64,000 nt of DNA, from positions 1 through 64,000 of the forward strand of contig NZ_QNRJ01000012.1 of the NCBI RefSeq assembly GCF_003315075.1. Reading direction: 5' to 3'. Source of the stretch: Rossellomorea aquimaris. GTDB taxonomy: Bacteria > Bacillota > Bacilli > Bacillales > Bacillaceae_B. Made by a program: the position numbers and the translations under genes. The notes under the pieces were generated by a model that ran no database searches, had not been told where the DNA came from, and saw only the letters and a list, made by a program, of their open reading frames with translations. Below, piece by piece: positions 1-9,274 of the stretch (positions within the stretch are counted from its first letter, which is position 1; every line of letters starts with the position of its first letter).

Positions 1-95
<95 letters not shown>

Positions 96-104
96 AAATG
101 TGAA

Positions 105-136
105 GAAAGAGTAGCTCTTAGGGGCTGCTCTTTTTT
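105..136 (+). terminator. rRNA operon terminator
   Basis: A GAGTAGC / GCTGCTC stem is followed directly by six T residues, a few bases after the 5S 3' end. Confidence 0.8.
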
Positions 137-276
137 GTCGTTTGGTTTAAAGCTAACTTAAAAAAACGAATCATCCCTTCCTCATTACACCCTGCTACAT
201 TCGGAGAAGTTGACTTCTTCATCTATAAGTTCTACGATAATAGTAAACATAGGTTTGATTCGAAAGGGTGGTACTC

Positions 277-1113
277 TTGCAAGGATCTAGCACTACCATT
301 GATCAATTTTTAACATGGCTTGAACATGAAGGAAAATCATCAAATACCATCTCGACTTACCATCAGGAGCTTAAGAAATATGAGAAGTGGCTTCAACAGA
401 ATCACAGAGAGTTAATGGATATTACTCATCGTGATGTTCAGGAGTACATTCTATTTTTAGAAGAAAAGGGTAAGAGTCCGATCACAACGGATAAAATCTT
501 GGGAGTGATACGGACATTTGCTAAATATTTAAAGAGACCTGACATTACGTTTGATATAAAGATCAAACAAGGAAGCAAGAAGGATGAGGTCGAAACGCTC
601 TCTAAAGAAGAGTGTGAAGCACTTTTATCAGAAGTAAGGGAAAGTGAAAATGAAAGAAATATAGCGATTGTGTATATGCTGCTTCATACGGGGATACGGG
701 TATCGGAGCTTTGTGCCCTGAATATAGCGGATATAGATCTTGAAACGAAACAAGTAAGCGTTTCGGATACTCATGGGGATCAACGAATTATTCCTCTGTC
801 GGAAGAAGTGGTGCATTCTCTTTCTATCTACATGGATGCTATTCAACCACAGGAAGCGTTGTTCGTTTCCAAAACGAATGAGCAATTAACGGAGAGATCG
901 GTTCAGTATATGCTTAAGAAGTTCCATATAAATGCGCAAAAGCTGCGCCATACATTTTGTCAGCATCTTATCGATCAGGGTGTCAGTCTTGAAATAGTAT
1001 CTAAATTGGCGGGTCATAGGGATATTAATGTAACGAAGAGGTATGCGAAATCACGCGTGCCTGAAACGGAATTCGAAAATGCGATTCGACGAACTTTTTC
1101 GAAGGATTGTTGA
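277..1113 (+). CDS. Tyrosine recombinase/integrase family protein (XerC/D-like), altered active site
   Basis: The protein is about 278 aa with an N-terminal core-binding (SAM-like) domain (about residues 5-85) and a C-terminal phage-integrase catalytic domain (about 105-270). Visible catalytic motifs are TGIRVSEL (first Arg), KLRHTF (second Arg), AGHRD (second His) and KRYAK (nucleophile Tyr). The first His of the usual HxLR motif is Gln here (AQKLRH), which may weaken cleavage. I chose TTG at 277 because AAAGGGTGG ends six bases upstream; the in-frame GTG at 268 lies inside that ribosome binding site. It stands alone between the rRNA terminator and a small zinc-ribbon gene, with no phage genes nearby. 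It could be a chromosomal XerC-like paralogue or a relic integrase. Confidence 0.85.
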   Translation: MQGSSTTIDQFLTWLEHEGKSSNTISTYHQELKKYEKWLQQNHRELMDITHRDVQEYILFLEEKGKSPITTDKILGVIRTFAKYLKRPDITFDIKIKQGSKKDEVETLSKEECEALLSEVRESENERNIAIVYMLLHTGIRVSELCALNIADIDLETKQVSVSDTHGDQRIIPLSEEVVHSLSIYMDAIQPQEALFVSKTNEQLTERSVQYMLKKFHINAQKLRHTFCQHLIDQGVSLEIVSKLAGHRDINVTKRYAKSRVPETEFENAIRRTFSKDC

Positions 1114-1140
1114 AGGTTATTTTATTGTGAGGTGGGTAAC

Positions 1141-1341
1141 GTGAGGGATGAATTAGCACATAAAAGGTGGAAGTCCTTACCGGAACATATCCGTAAGAAA
1201 TTTGAAGGAAATGTATTTTGTCGGTCATGCGGTGTGACGACGATTGTTGATTACAATGTGGATTCTGATAATCATAATCTTGTTCTGGAAGGTACCTGCA
1301 AGACGTGTGGGCGTAAAGTAGCAAGAGTCATTGAGTCATAA
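1141..1341 (+). CDS. Small zinc-ribbon-like protein, function unknown
   Basis: The protein is 66 aa with two CxxC pairs (CRSC near residue 32, CKTC near residue 57) spaced as in a zinc ribbon, so it probably binds one zinc ion. GTG at 1141 is preferred because GAGGTGGG lies 4-5 bases upstream; the GTG at 1132 overlaps that site. The gene begins 27 bases after the recombinase and may be co-transcribed with it. It is followed by a terminator. I do not recognise a specific function. Confidence 0.7.
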   Translation: MRDELAHKRWKSLPEHIRKKFEGNVFCRSCGVTTIVDYNVDSDNHNLVLEGTCKTCGRKVARVIES

Positions 1342-1344
1342 TGA

Positions 1345-1386
1345 AACAGAACTTCCTTATCAGGATTATGGTAAAGGAGTTCTGTT
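1345..1386 (+). terminator. Hairpin terminator after the zinc-ribbon gene
   Basis: An AACAGAACTTCCTTA / TAAAGGAGTTCTGTT stem lies immediately after the stop codon. Confidence 0.7.
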
Positions 1387-1459
1387 TATATTATGTGATT
1401 TTCTTCACGAACAATTATGGTAAAATAAACAATATCAAAACAATTCTAGGTGATGTTCT

Positions 1460-1903
1460 ATGAAGGATATCTACAATAAAGCATTAGCTGCTATTATCTC
1501 ACCTCTGTTTTTTGCTCTGTTTATGGGGTGGGCACTGTATACTCCAATGGAAGAAAGAGAATATGAATGTTGTTATATGAATTATAGTGATGGATTTGTC
1601 ATGACGATCATGCCTTCCATTCCCATTTACCTTGTGTTTGGACTTTTAGGTGCCTATCTGATTGATAAAGTAACGGATGCTCTAAAAATCAAACGAAACG
1701 TGTATTTGTTTCAACTATTGATGTATACGCTGATAGCCATTCTTCCTGGCATATTTCTTTCCATTGCGTCAGAGGGGATTGGAATGACATTGCTTTTTTC
1801 AATCTATAGTGTTCCTGCTACGCTCATCTACTACCATGTCTTCCTCTTCCTACATTACTTCGAAAAATTTAGAAACAACCGAAGAAAACTACATGAAGTA
1901 TAA
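1460..1903 (+). CDS. Predicted four-helix membrane protein, function unknown
   Basis: The protein is 147 aa with about four hydrophobic segments (near residues 8-28, 46-68, 82-104 and 108-132) and a basic C-terminal tail. A CC pair near residue 37 lies in the first extracellular loop. The ATG is preceded by a weak TAGGTGATG-like site. It forms its own unit between two terminators. No family is recognised. Confidence 0.65.
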   Translation: MKDIYNKALAAIISPLFFALFMGWALYTPMEEREYECCYMNYSDGFVMTIMPSIPIYLVFGLLGAYLIDKVTDALKIKRNVYLFQLLMYTLIAILPGIFLSIASEGIGMTLLFSIYSVPATLIYYHVFLFLHYFEKFRNNRRKLHEV

Positions 1904-1910
1904 ATGAGTC

Positions 1911-1943
1911 AGGAGTTTCCGAAATTCGGAGATTCCTTTTTTA
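1911..1943 (+). terminator. Hairpin terminator
   Basis: An AGGAGTTTCCGAA stem pairs, with G-U pairs, to TTCGGAGATTCCT and is followed by a T tract. Confidence 0.7.
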
Positions 1944-2385
1944 TTGATATGTGAATTTGTTTCAACGAAGAAAGATACCTACGAATTTAACTTTGACTCA
2001 TGGTAATTCAGTTTTTGAATAAGATTCATTTTCATTTTTTCATCCAGGCAATCCTGAATAAGTGTGTAATAGTAAGTAGCAAAAAACCTATGAATGATTT
2101 TCATAAAGTACCTCCATTACTATTTAATGAAACTCTGACTTTATCTAGTAAATCATCTAACAAAAGGGGTACTTATATTTTCTACTATAAAAAAGTTGAA
2201 ATATATAGGGATTGTTATTTATTTTTATTACAATATTCGCATAGGAATGTATAGGTATTATAGTGTGGATCTCCCATTCTGATGGGATGACATCTGCATT
2301 TTTTGTCGATGGAAAATAGGAGGAATATCCTGTGTCTGCGACAAATAGATTTAATTGGATTGCCAAAATAGAGAGGAGAACCACC
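1944..2385 (+). other. Intergenic region upstream of the SGNH gene
   Basis: The region is AT-rich. Short open frames here lack ribosome binding sites and look random. A possible -10 (TATTAT) lies near 2255 and a small TCCCAT / ATGGGA hairpin near 2274-2287. I see nothing else of note. Confidence 0.5.
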
Positions 2386-4013
2386 TTGAAAAAAACCCTG
2401 AAACATTCTTTGAAAGTGTTAACCGGAGCAATGACAATGGCATTAGTGATGGCACCAACGATGGCTCTTGCTGAAATGAAAGAAGAGCATACGTATGTAG
2501 ATTATCTGGCTTTAGGAGATTCATTAGCGGCAGGGGTGCTGTATGACAACTCCCTGGGTAAGGGATACCCCGATTTTCTTGCAGATGAATTCAAGGAAGA
2601 TGGTTTTCATGTAGATTTTAACAAGAGCTTTGCCGTACCGGGTTATACGTCTAAACAAGTCTTAGCGGACATACAGGATCCTGCAAAGGGATTACAAAAA
2701 GAAATAACGGGCGCTGATACCATTACACTGGACGCAGGCGCAAATGACTTACTGCAATTGATTGAACAGAAGGATGGTGGGATATCAATTGATCCTGTGA
2801 AAGTACAGGCAGCGCTTCAAGAAGTGGGTGTGAATATCGCCACCTCTTTAGGAATCATCCGTCAATTAAACCCCGACGTACCAGTGTATGTGATGGGTTA
2901 CTACAATGCATTCCCTTACCTGCCACAAGAAACCCAGGCGCAGTTAAAGCCTACTTTAGATGGACTGAACCAAGCGATTCAAGCAGCGAGCGTGCAGGGT
3001 GGAGCCGTATTTGTTCCGGTAGAAGAAGAGATGGCTGACAACTTCCAGGTGAAGCTGCCGAACCCGCAAAATGTCCACCCGAGTGAAGCTGGATATGAAG
3101 CCATGGCCGACGAGTTTTGGAAGGTCATGGAGCCCGTCAGCGATACAGTCGGAAAATCAACGGCCCGTTTATTCGGACAGGATCGTTACGAAACCGCGGC
3201 TGAAATCTCAGAAGAAAGCTGGGAGTCTGCTGAAACCGTCATCATTGCAAGAGGAAACGAGTATCCGGATGCATTAGTTGGTACACCTCTTGCCTATCAG
3301 TTGGAAGCACCGATTTTGTTGACGAATGGAGCCGAGTTATCCAAGGAGACTGTAGAAGAAATTGACCGTCTAGGAGCGGAGAATGCGGTGATTCTTGGTG
3401 GGAAAGGAGCCGTTTCGGAGAAGTTAGAGGCGGAGCTTAACGATCTCGGATTAAGTGTGGTCGAATCGGTGGAGATGACCGTTTCGAAACGGCCGCTTTC
3501 GTCTCGAACGAATTGGGTCATTCAGAAACGGCAGTGGTTGCCTATGGATATGACTTCCCTGATGCCCTGGCCGTTGCTCCATATGCTGCCCAGCATGGAT
3601 ATCCAATCCTGTTAACGAAAACAGATTCCATTCCGGAAGCGACAGGCTTTGCCCTTCAAGATGTAGAGAACACCTATGTGATCGGGGGAGCAGGGGTCAT
3701 CAGTGAAAATCTACCATTTAAAAACGTAGAGCGCTTGGCCGGTGACACGCGTTACGATACAGCTGCCGCCATCTATAACGAGTTCCAAGGTCCAACTAGC
3801 CATGCCGTAGTCGCGACAGGCCAGGACTTTGCAGATGCACTTACGGGGTCTGTCTTTGCTGCCATTCACGAGGTTCCGTTATTGCTGGTGAAAAAGGATG
3901 ACTTACCACTGCAAACAAAAGGATTAGTCATGGAGAACGGATTGAAGCACTTTATGGTATTGGGTGGAGAAGGTGCGGTAGAGAGCAGTGTTGTAGAAAA
4001 GTTAGTGGAGTAA
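2386..4013 (+). pseudogene. Secreted SGNH/GDSL hydrolase with three CWB2 repeats, frameshifted
   Basis: The start is TTG at 2386, seven bases after GAGAGGAG. A signal peptide ending near MALA is followed by an SGNH hydrolase domain with block I GDSL (Ser46), block III GAND and block V NVHPSEAGY. One intact CWB2 repeat follows (RLFGQDRYETAA, from about 3160). Near 3461-3466 the frame shifts. The first frame runs to a stop at 3615, while homology resumes in the +1 frame from about 3462 (RIGGDDRFETAA) through two more CWB2 repeats to 4013. One base inserted in GTCGA (giving GTCCGA) would restore the frame. No homopolymer or slippery heptamer is present, so this is a recent inactivating deletion or a sequencing error. 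The N-terminal hydrolase could still be made with only one anchoring repeat. Confidence 0.8.
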
Positions 4014-4030
4014 AGATGAACAAAAAGAGC

Positions 4031-4076
4031 AAAAGGGTCCTGGATTATTTTTTAAATGGTCCGGGACTTTCTTTTT
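4031..4076 (+). terminator. Hairpin terminator
   Basis: AAAGGGTCCTGGA pairs imperfectly with GGTCCGGGACTTT and is followed by a T-rich tract. Confidence 0.65.
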
Positions 4077-4347
4077 GTATTAAACGATCGTTTAGCATCA
4101 TGAAGTATTGCTGTGAAAGGGATGGATTTGATTAACCAAACGTTTGTTTAAATAGAGTCAGACATTTAAAAGCAATCTGAAGGAGAGCAGTCACATTTTT
4201 TTATACAGGAAAATGTATTCAAAAATAGCTCTTTAAAGGTTGGAAACAATAACAATATTTTTCCTTAAAATATAAAATATTTCCAATTCTATCTTTCTGT
4301 GGTTTAATAGATTCTGTAGTTAAATTTTACATTGGTGGGGGTTCTAC
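4077..4347 (+). promoter_or_regulatory. Leader of the 1026-aa subtilase, with two palindromes
   Basis: A perfect 14-bp palindrome TAAACGATCGTTTA (4081-4094) and a 10-bp palindrome CAAACGTTTG (4137-4146) share an AAACG core and resemble operator half-sites. The rest is AT-rich. No confident -35/-10 pair is visible. Confidence 0.35.
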
Positions 4348-7300
4348 ATGAAAAAGAAGATTCGTAGTTTAGTAGCTTTGGTTTTCGTTTTTTCGTTGAT
4401 TTTCAGCCAGTTTTCCATGGTGGAAACGGGGGCGGAAGAGTCTGGTGTACCGCATGAGGAAGGAACGTTGACGATTGGGACCCCCGTCGATGGGGAATTC
4501 GATGTCTCTGAAAACGTTCATTGGTACAAGGTTGATCCTTCTGAAAGTGAAATTGAAGATTATACCCATTTACGGATGAAGCTTCAATCAGAATTGGAAT
4601 TAAATGTGACGGTTTATTCCAGTCTGGAAAATGCGATTGATAATCGAGCCTTTGATCGATATATGGGTTATTCTTTTCAGAATGAACCAGCAATCATTGA
4701 CTTCCCGATTTCCTGGGTCGGTCCTTATTATATAAAGATTGAGTCCTATGGAATGGAAGAAGAGTATGTAGAGTTCGAAGAAGAGTTCGAAGATATGGTG
4801 ATTCCGTACACGGTCAGCTATGATGGCATTACGTTGCCTCCATCTGACGAAGCCATTGCTGAGGAGTGTCCAGCGGAATTAAGCACAAAAGAAAGAGAAA
4901 ATGGAAAAAGTATTTTAAGAGATTTACGTACCGTTCGTGAAACGGTCTTAGCGAAAACGGAAAAAGGTCAAGAGTTGTCGGCTCTTTATTACAAAGCGGC
5001 TCCTTTTATCAGTTCGAAAATGGTCTTCAGTAAAACACTGCGTGATAGTGTCTACCATGATCTTGTTCAATTAAAGGACTTGTTTGCCGATGTTGCAGCT
5101 AATGGCAGTGCAAGTTCATACAAAATCACGAAAGAAGATCAAAAAGCGATCAATAATCTGTACAAAAATGCACTTGAATCGACTCCTGAGTTCATCCAGG
5201 AGAAAATCGAGAACACAGGTAAGAGCGTCGGGATTTCAAACCTGACGAACTCAACGGTTTCTACTATTCTGGCAAAAGCGGGACTATCTCCTATTAAGGC
5301 AGCCGGTGACGAAAACCGTTTAATCGTGAAATTGAAAGATAAAAAAGATGCAGCAAGTATTCAGGGGAAAGCGGAGACGCTTGGGGTTGAATCGATCTCC
5401 CCGTTAAAAGCGAAAGATTCTTTTTTCTCCAATATGTATGTGATAGAAGTTGATGGAGACTCTTTCGATAAAGTCTCTACAGCATCATTAAATGCTACTT
5501 CAAAAGAGATTGCGAAGCTGCCTGAAGTCGAGTTTGTTGAACCTGTCCAACAATATAAAGCTCTGTCTTCCGATGCTCAATATCCTTACCAGTGGTCCCT
5601 TAAGAATAATGGAGACAACGGCGGTACCCCTGATGCCGATATTCAGTACGAACAGCTTCAGGAGATCTTGAAAGAAAAAGATCTGGAAGATACGGTCATT
5701 GCTGTAGTGGATACGGGTGTAGACCACACGCTGGCAGATCTCGGCAATCATGTCCTAAAGAATGACGGTTATAATTTTGTAGGAGGAAATTCGGACGCGA
5801 TGGATGACCACGGTCATGGAACCCATGTATCCGGTATCATTGCAGCGGAAGCGAATAATCACTATTCGATGGCAGGAATCAATCCGCACACGAAGATTCT
5901 TCCTGTTAAAGTGCTTGATGCTTCTGGAAGTGGTGATACAGAACAAATCGCGTACGGAATCAAATATGCAGTCGATCAAGGAGCTCAAGTCATTAATTTA
6001 AGTCTTGGCGGCTCTTATAGCCGTGTCATTGAGTACGCTCTGAAATATGCCTATGACCATGGAGTGACCGTGGTAGCCGCAACAGGAAATGATGGAATGG
6101 AAGAAATCTCTTACCCTGGTTCATCAAAATATGTGGTTTCTGTTGGAGCGACAAATAATATGGACCTTGTATCTGACTACTCAAACTTTGGAAATGGAAT
6201 TGACCTGGTTGCACCGGGAACCGATATTCCAAGTTTGGTTCCAGATGGAAACGTGACCTATATGAGCGGAACGTCTATGGCTACGCCTCATGTGGCGGCG
6301 GTAGCTGGTTTACTGCTTTCCCATGATGCCGGGTTAACGCCTGCTCAAGTGGAAAGAGTGTTAACCAGAACAGCTGTCGATATTACGTTTGACGAAGAAG
6401 ACAACCCGGGTAACGGATATTATTATGATGATGAGTATCCTTACCCTGCAGAATTGGTGCTTCCTGGATATGATACTGTATCCGGCTGGGGTAGATTGGA
6501 TGCCTTAGGTGCCGTTACAGGGATCGATCAAGCGAATATTGGAACGGAACGAATTTTTGGAACCGATCGATATGAAACAGCAGTAAAAATTTCAAGTAAA
6601 GGCTGGGAGCAATCTGATGTAGCGGTTATTGCCACAGGGCGTAATTACCCGGACGCATTAAGCGCCACACCGCTTGCTTATCACCACAATGCCCCATTAC
6701 TCTTGACTAATACGACAACCCTTCCTAAGTCGGTGGAGGACGAACTGAAACGCCTGAAAGTGAAAAAGGTGATTCTGGTTGGCGGTAAATCGGTTATTAC
6801 AGCCAATGTCGAGAAAGAAGTGAAAGATCTAGGAATCAAGACGATTTCTCGCATCAGCGGAGCCGATCGTTATGAAACATCTGTGAAAATCGCTGAACAA
6901 TTAGGTTTCACTGATCGTGCAGTCGTGGCAACCGGGCAAAGCTTCGCAGACGCCCTTTCCATTGCTCCGATAGCGGCTTCCCTGGAAATGCCGATTCTAT
7001 TGACAAAGAAAAGCGGAACACCGGATTCTGTTCGCAGCTATATGGAAGAGAGCATGTTCGAGCAGTTCTATGTAATCGGTGGCGAATCGGCCATTCCGGA
7101 AACGGTGGCTGAGGAGTTCATGAACTATGAGCGATTAAGTGGAAGTGACCGTTACGAAACGAATAGCAGCATCATCAACTATTTCGCTAGTGAATTGAAT
7201 ATGTCCACACCATTCATCGCAACAGGCAAGAACTATCCTGATGCCCTGGCTGGTTCTGCACTGGCAGCTGTAGAAGGAAATCCCGTGGTGTTGACTCATC

Positions 7301-7428
7301 CGAAAGAGGCACAGTTTACAACCATGGATACCCTTGCTACGTTTGCTCCGGTTACCGATATGTATTATATTCTTGGTGGAGAAGGAGCCATTTCTGATTC
7401 GGTGGTTGAATCACTTATGGCGCAATAA
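4348..7428 (+). CDS. Secreted subtilisin-family (S8) protease with three C-terminal CWB2 repeats
   Basis: The protein is 1026 aa. A signal peptide (1-30) is followed by a PPC-like beta domain (about 35-165), a helical linker (about 170-325) and an inhibitor-I9-like propeptide (about 330-405). The S8 catalytic domain (about 435-710) has the triad Asp455 (VVDTG), His490 (DHGHGTH) and Ser643 (MSGTSMATP). Residues 732-1026 hold three CWB2 repeats (first RIFGTDRYETAV). The triad is complete, so it should be an active wall-anchored protease. GGTGGGGG precedes the ATG. It lies tandem to the broken SGNH gene but each has its own terminator. The extra PPC-like and helical segments make it longer than a classic subtilisin. 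Confidence 0.93.
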   Translation: MKKKIRSLVALVFVFSLIFSQFSMVETGAEESGVPHEEGTLTIGTPVDGEFDVSENVHWYKVDPSESEIEDYTHLRMKLQSELELNVTVYSSLENAIDNRAFDRYMGYSFQNEPAIIDFPISWVGPYYIKIESYGMEEEYVEFEEEFEDMVIPYTVSYDGITLPPSDEAIAEECPAELSTKERENGKSILRDLRTVRETVLAKTEKGQELSALYYKAAPFISSKMVFSKTLRDSVYHDLVQLKDLFADVAANGSASSYKITKEDQKAINNLYKNALESTPEFIQEKIENTGKSVGISNLTNSTVSTILAKAGLSPIKAAGDENRLIVKLKDKKDAASIQGKAETLGVESISPLKAKDSFFSNMYVIEVDGDSFDKVSTASLNATSKEIAKLPEVEFVEPVQQYKALSSDAQYPYQWSLKNNGDNGGTPDADIQYEQLQEILKEKDLEDTVIAVVDTGVDHTLADLGNHVLKNDGYNFVGGNSDAMDDHGHGTHVSGIIAAEANNHYSMAGINPHTKILPVKVLDASGSGDTEQIAYGIKYAVDQGAQVINLSLGGSYSRVIEYALKYAYDHGVTVVAATGNDGMEEISYPGSSKYVVSVGATNNMDLVSDYSNFGNGIDLVAPGTDIPSLVPDGNVTYMSGTSMATPHVAAVAGLLLSHDAGLTPAQVERVLTRTAVDITFDEEDNPGNGYYYDDEYPYPAELVLPGYDTVSGWGRLDALGAVTGIDQANIGTERIFGTDRYETAVKISSKGWEQSDVAVIATGRNYPDALSATPLAYHHNAPLLLTNTTTLPKSVEDELKRLKVKKVILVGGKSVITANVEKEVKDLGIKTISRISGADRYETSVKIAEQLGFTDRAVVATGQSFADALSIAPIAASLEMPILLTKKSGTPDSVRSYMEESMFEQFYVIGGESAIPETVAEEFMNYERLSGSDRYETNSSIINYFASELNMSTPFIATGKNYPDALAGSALAAVEGNPVVLTHPKEAQFTTMDTLATFAPVTDMYYILGGEGAISDSVVESLMAQ

Positions 7429-7441
7429 TAAATTAGGAAGC

Positions 7442-7479
7442 CTCCATTCGATGCATTTGTGTATCGAATGGAGTTTTTT
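7442..7479 (+). terminator. Strong terminator after the subtilase
   Basis: A perfect CTCCATTCGAT / ATCGAATGGAG stem with a short loop is followed by TTTTTT. Confidence 0.92.
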
Positions 7480-7711
7480 GCTTCATTGTAATATCTGAAA
7501 CATCACTACCTAATCATACATTTCTCAGCACTTCTTTCGACACTATCTCCCAGGAAATAATCCATTTCCTCAAATTATGAGATTTTTCTCAAAAAATATA
7601 CAAATATAAATGGAAATAATTTAACATTAGTATATAATAGTAATAAAGTCTCATATATAAGAAGATTCTGATAAAGGGGCTTTATTAAAAAGGAAAAGGA
7701 AGGTGTTTTGA
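7480..7711 (+). promoter_or_regulatory. comK promoter region
   Basis: The region is very AT-rich. A consensus -10 TATAAT lies at about 7635 in GTATATAATAG. I found no convincing pair of ComK boxes (AAAA-N5-TTTT) by eye. Confidence 0.4.
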
Positions 7712-8272
7712 TTGAAAGGTTTAGAAGTGCTGGTTACTCGAAGGACGGTGGCGGTTTGTCCTGCTTATGATGGGATTCATCAGTCAATCATTTATGACTA
7801 CTCGGGGAGAAAGACGTTCAGCAAAAAATCAGTCATGGAGATTTTAGATTACTCCTGTATGGCTTACCGGTCTACATATGACGGCAGGATCAAAGCCGTT
7901 CGCCATGCTACCAAGTATTTACGAAAGACACCTCTTATGATTTGCCCGCAGGAATTCATCTATGCGATACCTACAATGGCTTCAACACACTATGATTGTA
8001 TCTGGTTATTCTGCCAGCATATCGGATCGACTGTCACTTCAGAAGGAAAAACATACATCCAGTTTACAAATGGCGAGCAGTTGGAAATCAACTGTTCGGA
8101 AACAGTGATCACCAAACAACGGGAACGGGCGGCTGCCACCATGAATCACTTCGCAAGCTTCCCATCCCGCAGAGCTTTGAGAAGGACCGAAAACGAACTA
8201 TACCTTCCAGGATTTCATCCCGGTCTGCTTGATTCCACAGACATAACAAATGATTCACAGATCGATTTTTGA
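7712..8272 (+). CDS. comK: Competence transcription factor ComK
   Basis: The 186-aa protein matches ComK (PF06338; B. subtilis about 192 aa). The conserved core SCMAYRSTYDGR is followed by PLMICP and a FIYAIPTMASTHYDCIW segment, equivalent to SSYAGR...PPIMVDP...FLFPTLSSTRPQCGW in B. subtilis. It is the master activator of DNA-uptake genes and binds AT-rich boxes. The start is TTG at 7712, with AGGAAGGTG six bases upstream. It is monocistronic. Its TGA stop overlaps a GAGGGACGGACCTC repeat (8271-8284), which suggests the repeat landed at the gene end. No late competence genes are nearby. Confidence 0.9.
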   Translation: MKGLEVLVTRRTVAVCPAYDGIHQSIIYDYSGRKTFSKKSVMEILDYSCMAYRSTYDGRIKAVRHATKYLRKTPLMICPQEFIYAIPTMASTHYDCIWLFCQHIGSTVTSEGKTYIQFTNGEQLEINCSETVITKQRERAAATMNHFASFPSRRALRRTENELYLPGFHPGLLDSTDITNDSQIDF

Positions 8273-8284
8273 GGGACGGACCTC
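8271..8284. repeat. GGGACGGACC repeat, copy at the comK stop
   Basis: The single arm GAGGGACGGACCTC overlaps the comK stop codon. It is the same sequence as the stems at 9132, 19534, 24522, 28013, 29352 and 38555. Confidence 0.8.
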
Positions 8285-8308
8285 TGGAAAATTAAGAAAT
8301 GAAAAAAC

Positions 8309-8335
8309 AGGAGTAGGTTGATTATACCAACTCCT
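8309..8335 (+). terminator. Hairpin downstream of comK
   Basis: An AGGAGTAGG / CCAACTCCT stem with a short loop is followed by T-rich sequence. It probably terminates comK. Confidence 0.6.
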
Positions 8336-8374
8336 ATTTGCCGTTTTCTTTTACCATTGCCCCTTCTTTGAAAA

Positions 8375-9154
8375 GTGCTAACTCTGCGGCTGGATGATGG
8401 GGTTACAACGGAAGAAATGATGGAGTTATCCCGACATTTTCAGATTGCAATCAATGCGAGTACAGTTGGATCAAGGGAGCTTCAGGAATGGATTGACGCG
8501 GGACTGGAAACAGGAAGAATGATTGCCTGGCATAACTTCTATCCAAAGCCTGAAACCGGATTGGATCAGGATTACTTTATGAAGCAGCAAAGACTGTTTG
8601 AAGCTTTAGATATTCCGGTTTATGGATTTATACCGGGTGACAATGAGAAAAGAGGACCGTTATACAGGGGTCTCCCGACTTTGGAGGATCACCGTGATCA
8701 AAACCCTTATACGAGTGCCATACAATTGAGGAATTGGGGAGTCCAAGGTGTATTCATAGGCGATCCCGGATGTTCACAGGAACTCCTTCGTAAGCTAGTG
8801 GATTATGATCAAGAAAATGTAATGGAGCTTGTGTATGAGGGAAGCGGTGAAATGGAACGAGAATATCAGCTCAGACCCGATCCGGGAAGAGATGTGTATC
8901 GATTACTCGAAACAAGGACGCATGGCGATGTCCCACCTGCAAATACCGTAGAAAGACCACGTGGCACCATCACCCGAGACAATGATTTGTATGGACGCTA
9001 TAAAGGGGAAATGCAGGTCGTCCGAAATGACCTGGAGAAAAACCCTGCCGTGAACGTAGTAGGGAGAGTTCGTGAGGAAGACCTTGATCTATTGGAGCTA
9101 CTGGAGCCTGGTCAAAAGATCCGGTTGATAAGAGGGACGGACCTCCGTATGTAA
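8375..9154 (+). pseudogene. 5'-truncated MupG/DUF871 6-phospho-N-acetylmuramidase remnant
   Basis: The 259 codons match the middle and C-terminal part of the DUF871 family (now MupG, PF05913; full length about 350-360 aa), which cleaves MurNAc-6-phosphate-GlcNAc in cell-wall recycling. Landmarks are RLDDG, WHNFYP-(P)-TGL, LEDHR and DNDLYGRYKGEMQ. About 100 N-terminal residues, the first strands of the TIM barrel, are absent. The first codon (GTG) has no ribosome binding site, and TGA lies directly upstream in frame. The 3' end reads through a GAGGGACGGACCTC repeat, giving a foreign RGTDLRM tail. It probably arose by a deletion between comK and mupG and is unlikely to be functional. Confidence 0.75.
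9132..9145. repeat. GGGACGGACC repeat, copy inside the mupG remnant
   Basis: The arm GAGGGACGGACCTC is translated as RGTDL at the C-terminus of the mupG remnant. Confidence 0.8.
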
Positions 9155-9164
9155 ATGGCATAAA

Positions 9165-9201
9165 AATCTTCTAATGAGTTGTTCATTAGGAGATTTTTTT
9201 T
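9165..9201 (+). terminator. Hairpin terminator
   Basis: An AATCTTCTAATGA / TCATTAGGAGATT stem is followed by eight T residues. Confidence 0.88.
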
Positions 9202-9274
9202 GTTTCAGAAGGATACATCTTCTATTCGACACAGTCCATACTAATTAGAAAACGCTTGTAAAGGAGGGACGACA

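Noticed and set aside
2000..2254. Open frame of 84 codons upstream of the SGNH gene
   Set aside because: It has no ribosome binding site, random-looking AT-rich composition and no recognisable motif, so it is not called as a gene.
7480..7711. ComK autoregulatory boxes at comK
   Set aside because: The region is AT-rich, but I could not find a clean pair of AAAA-N5-TTTT boxes by eye.
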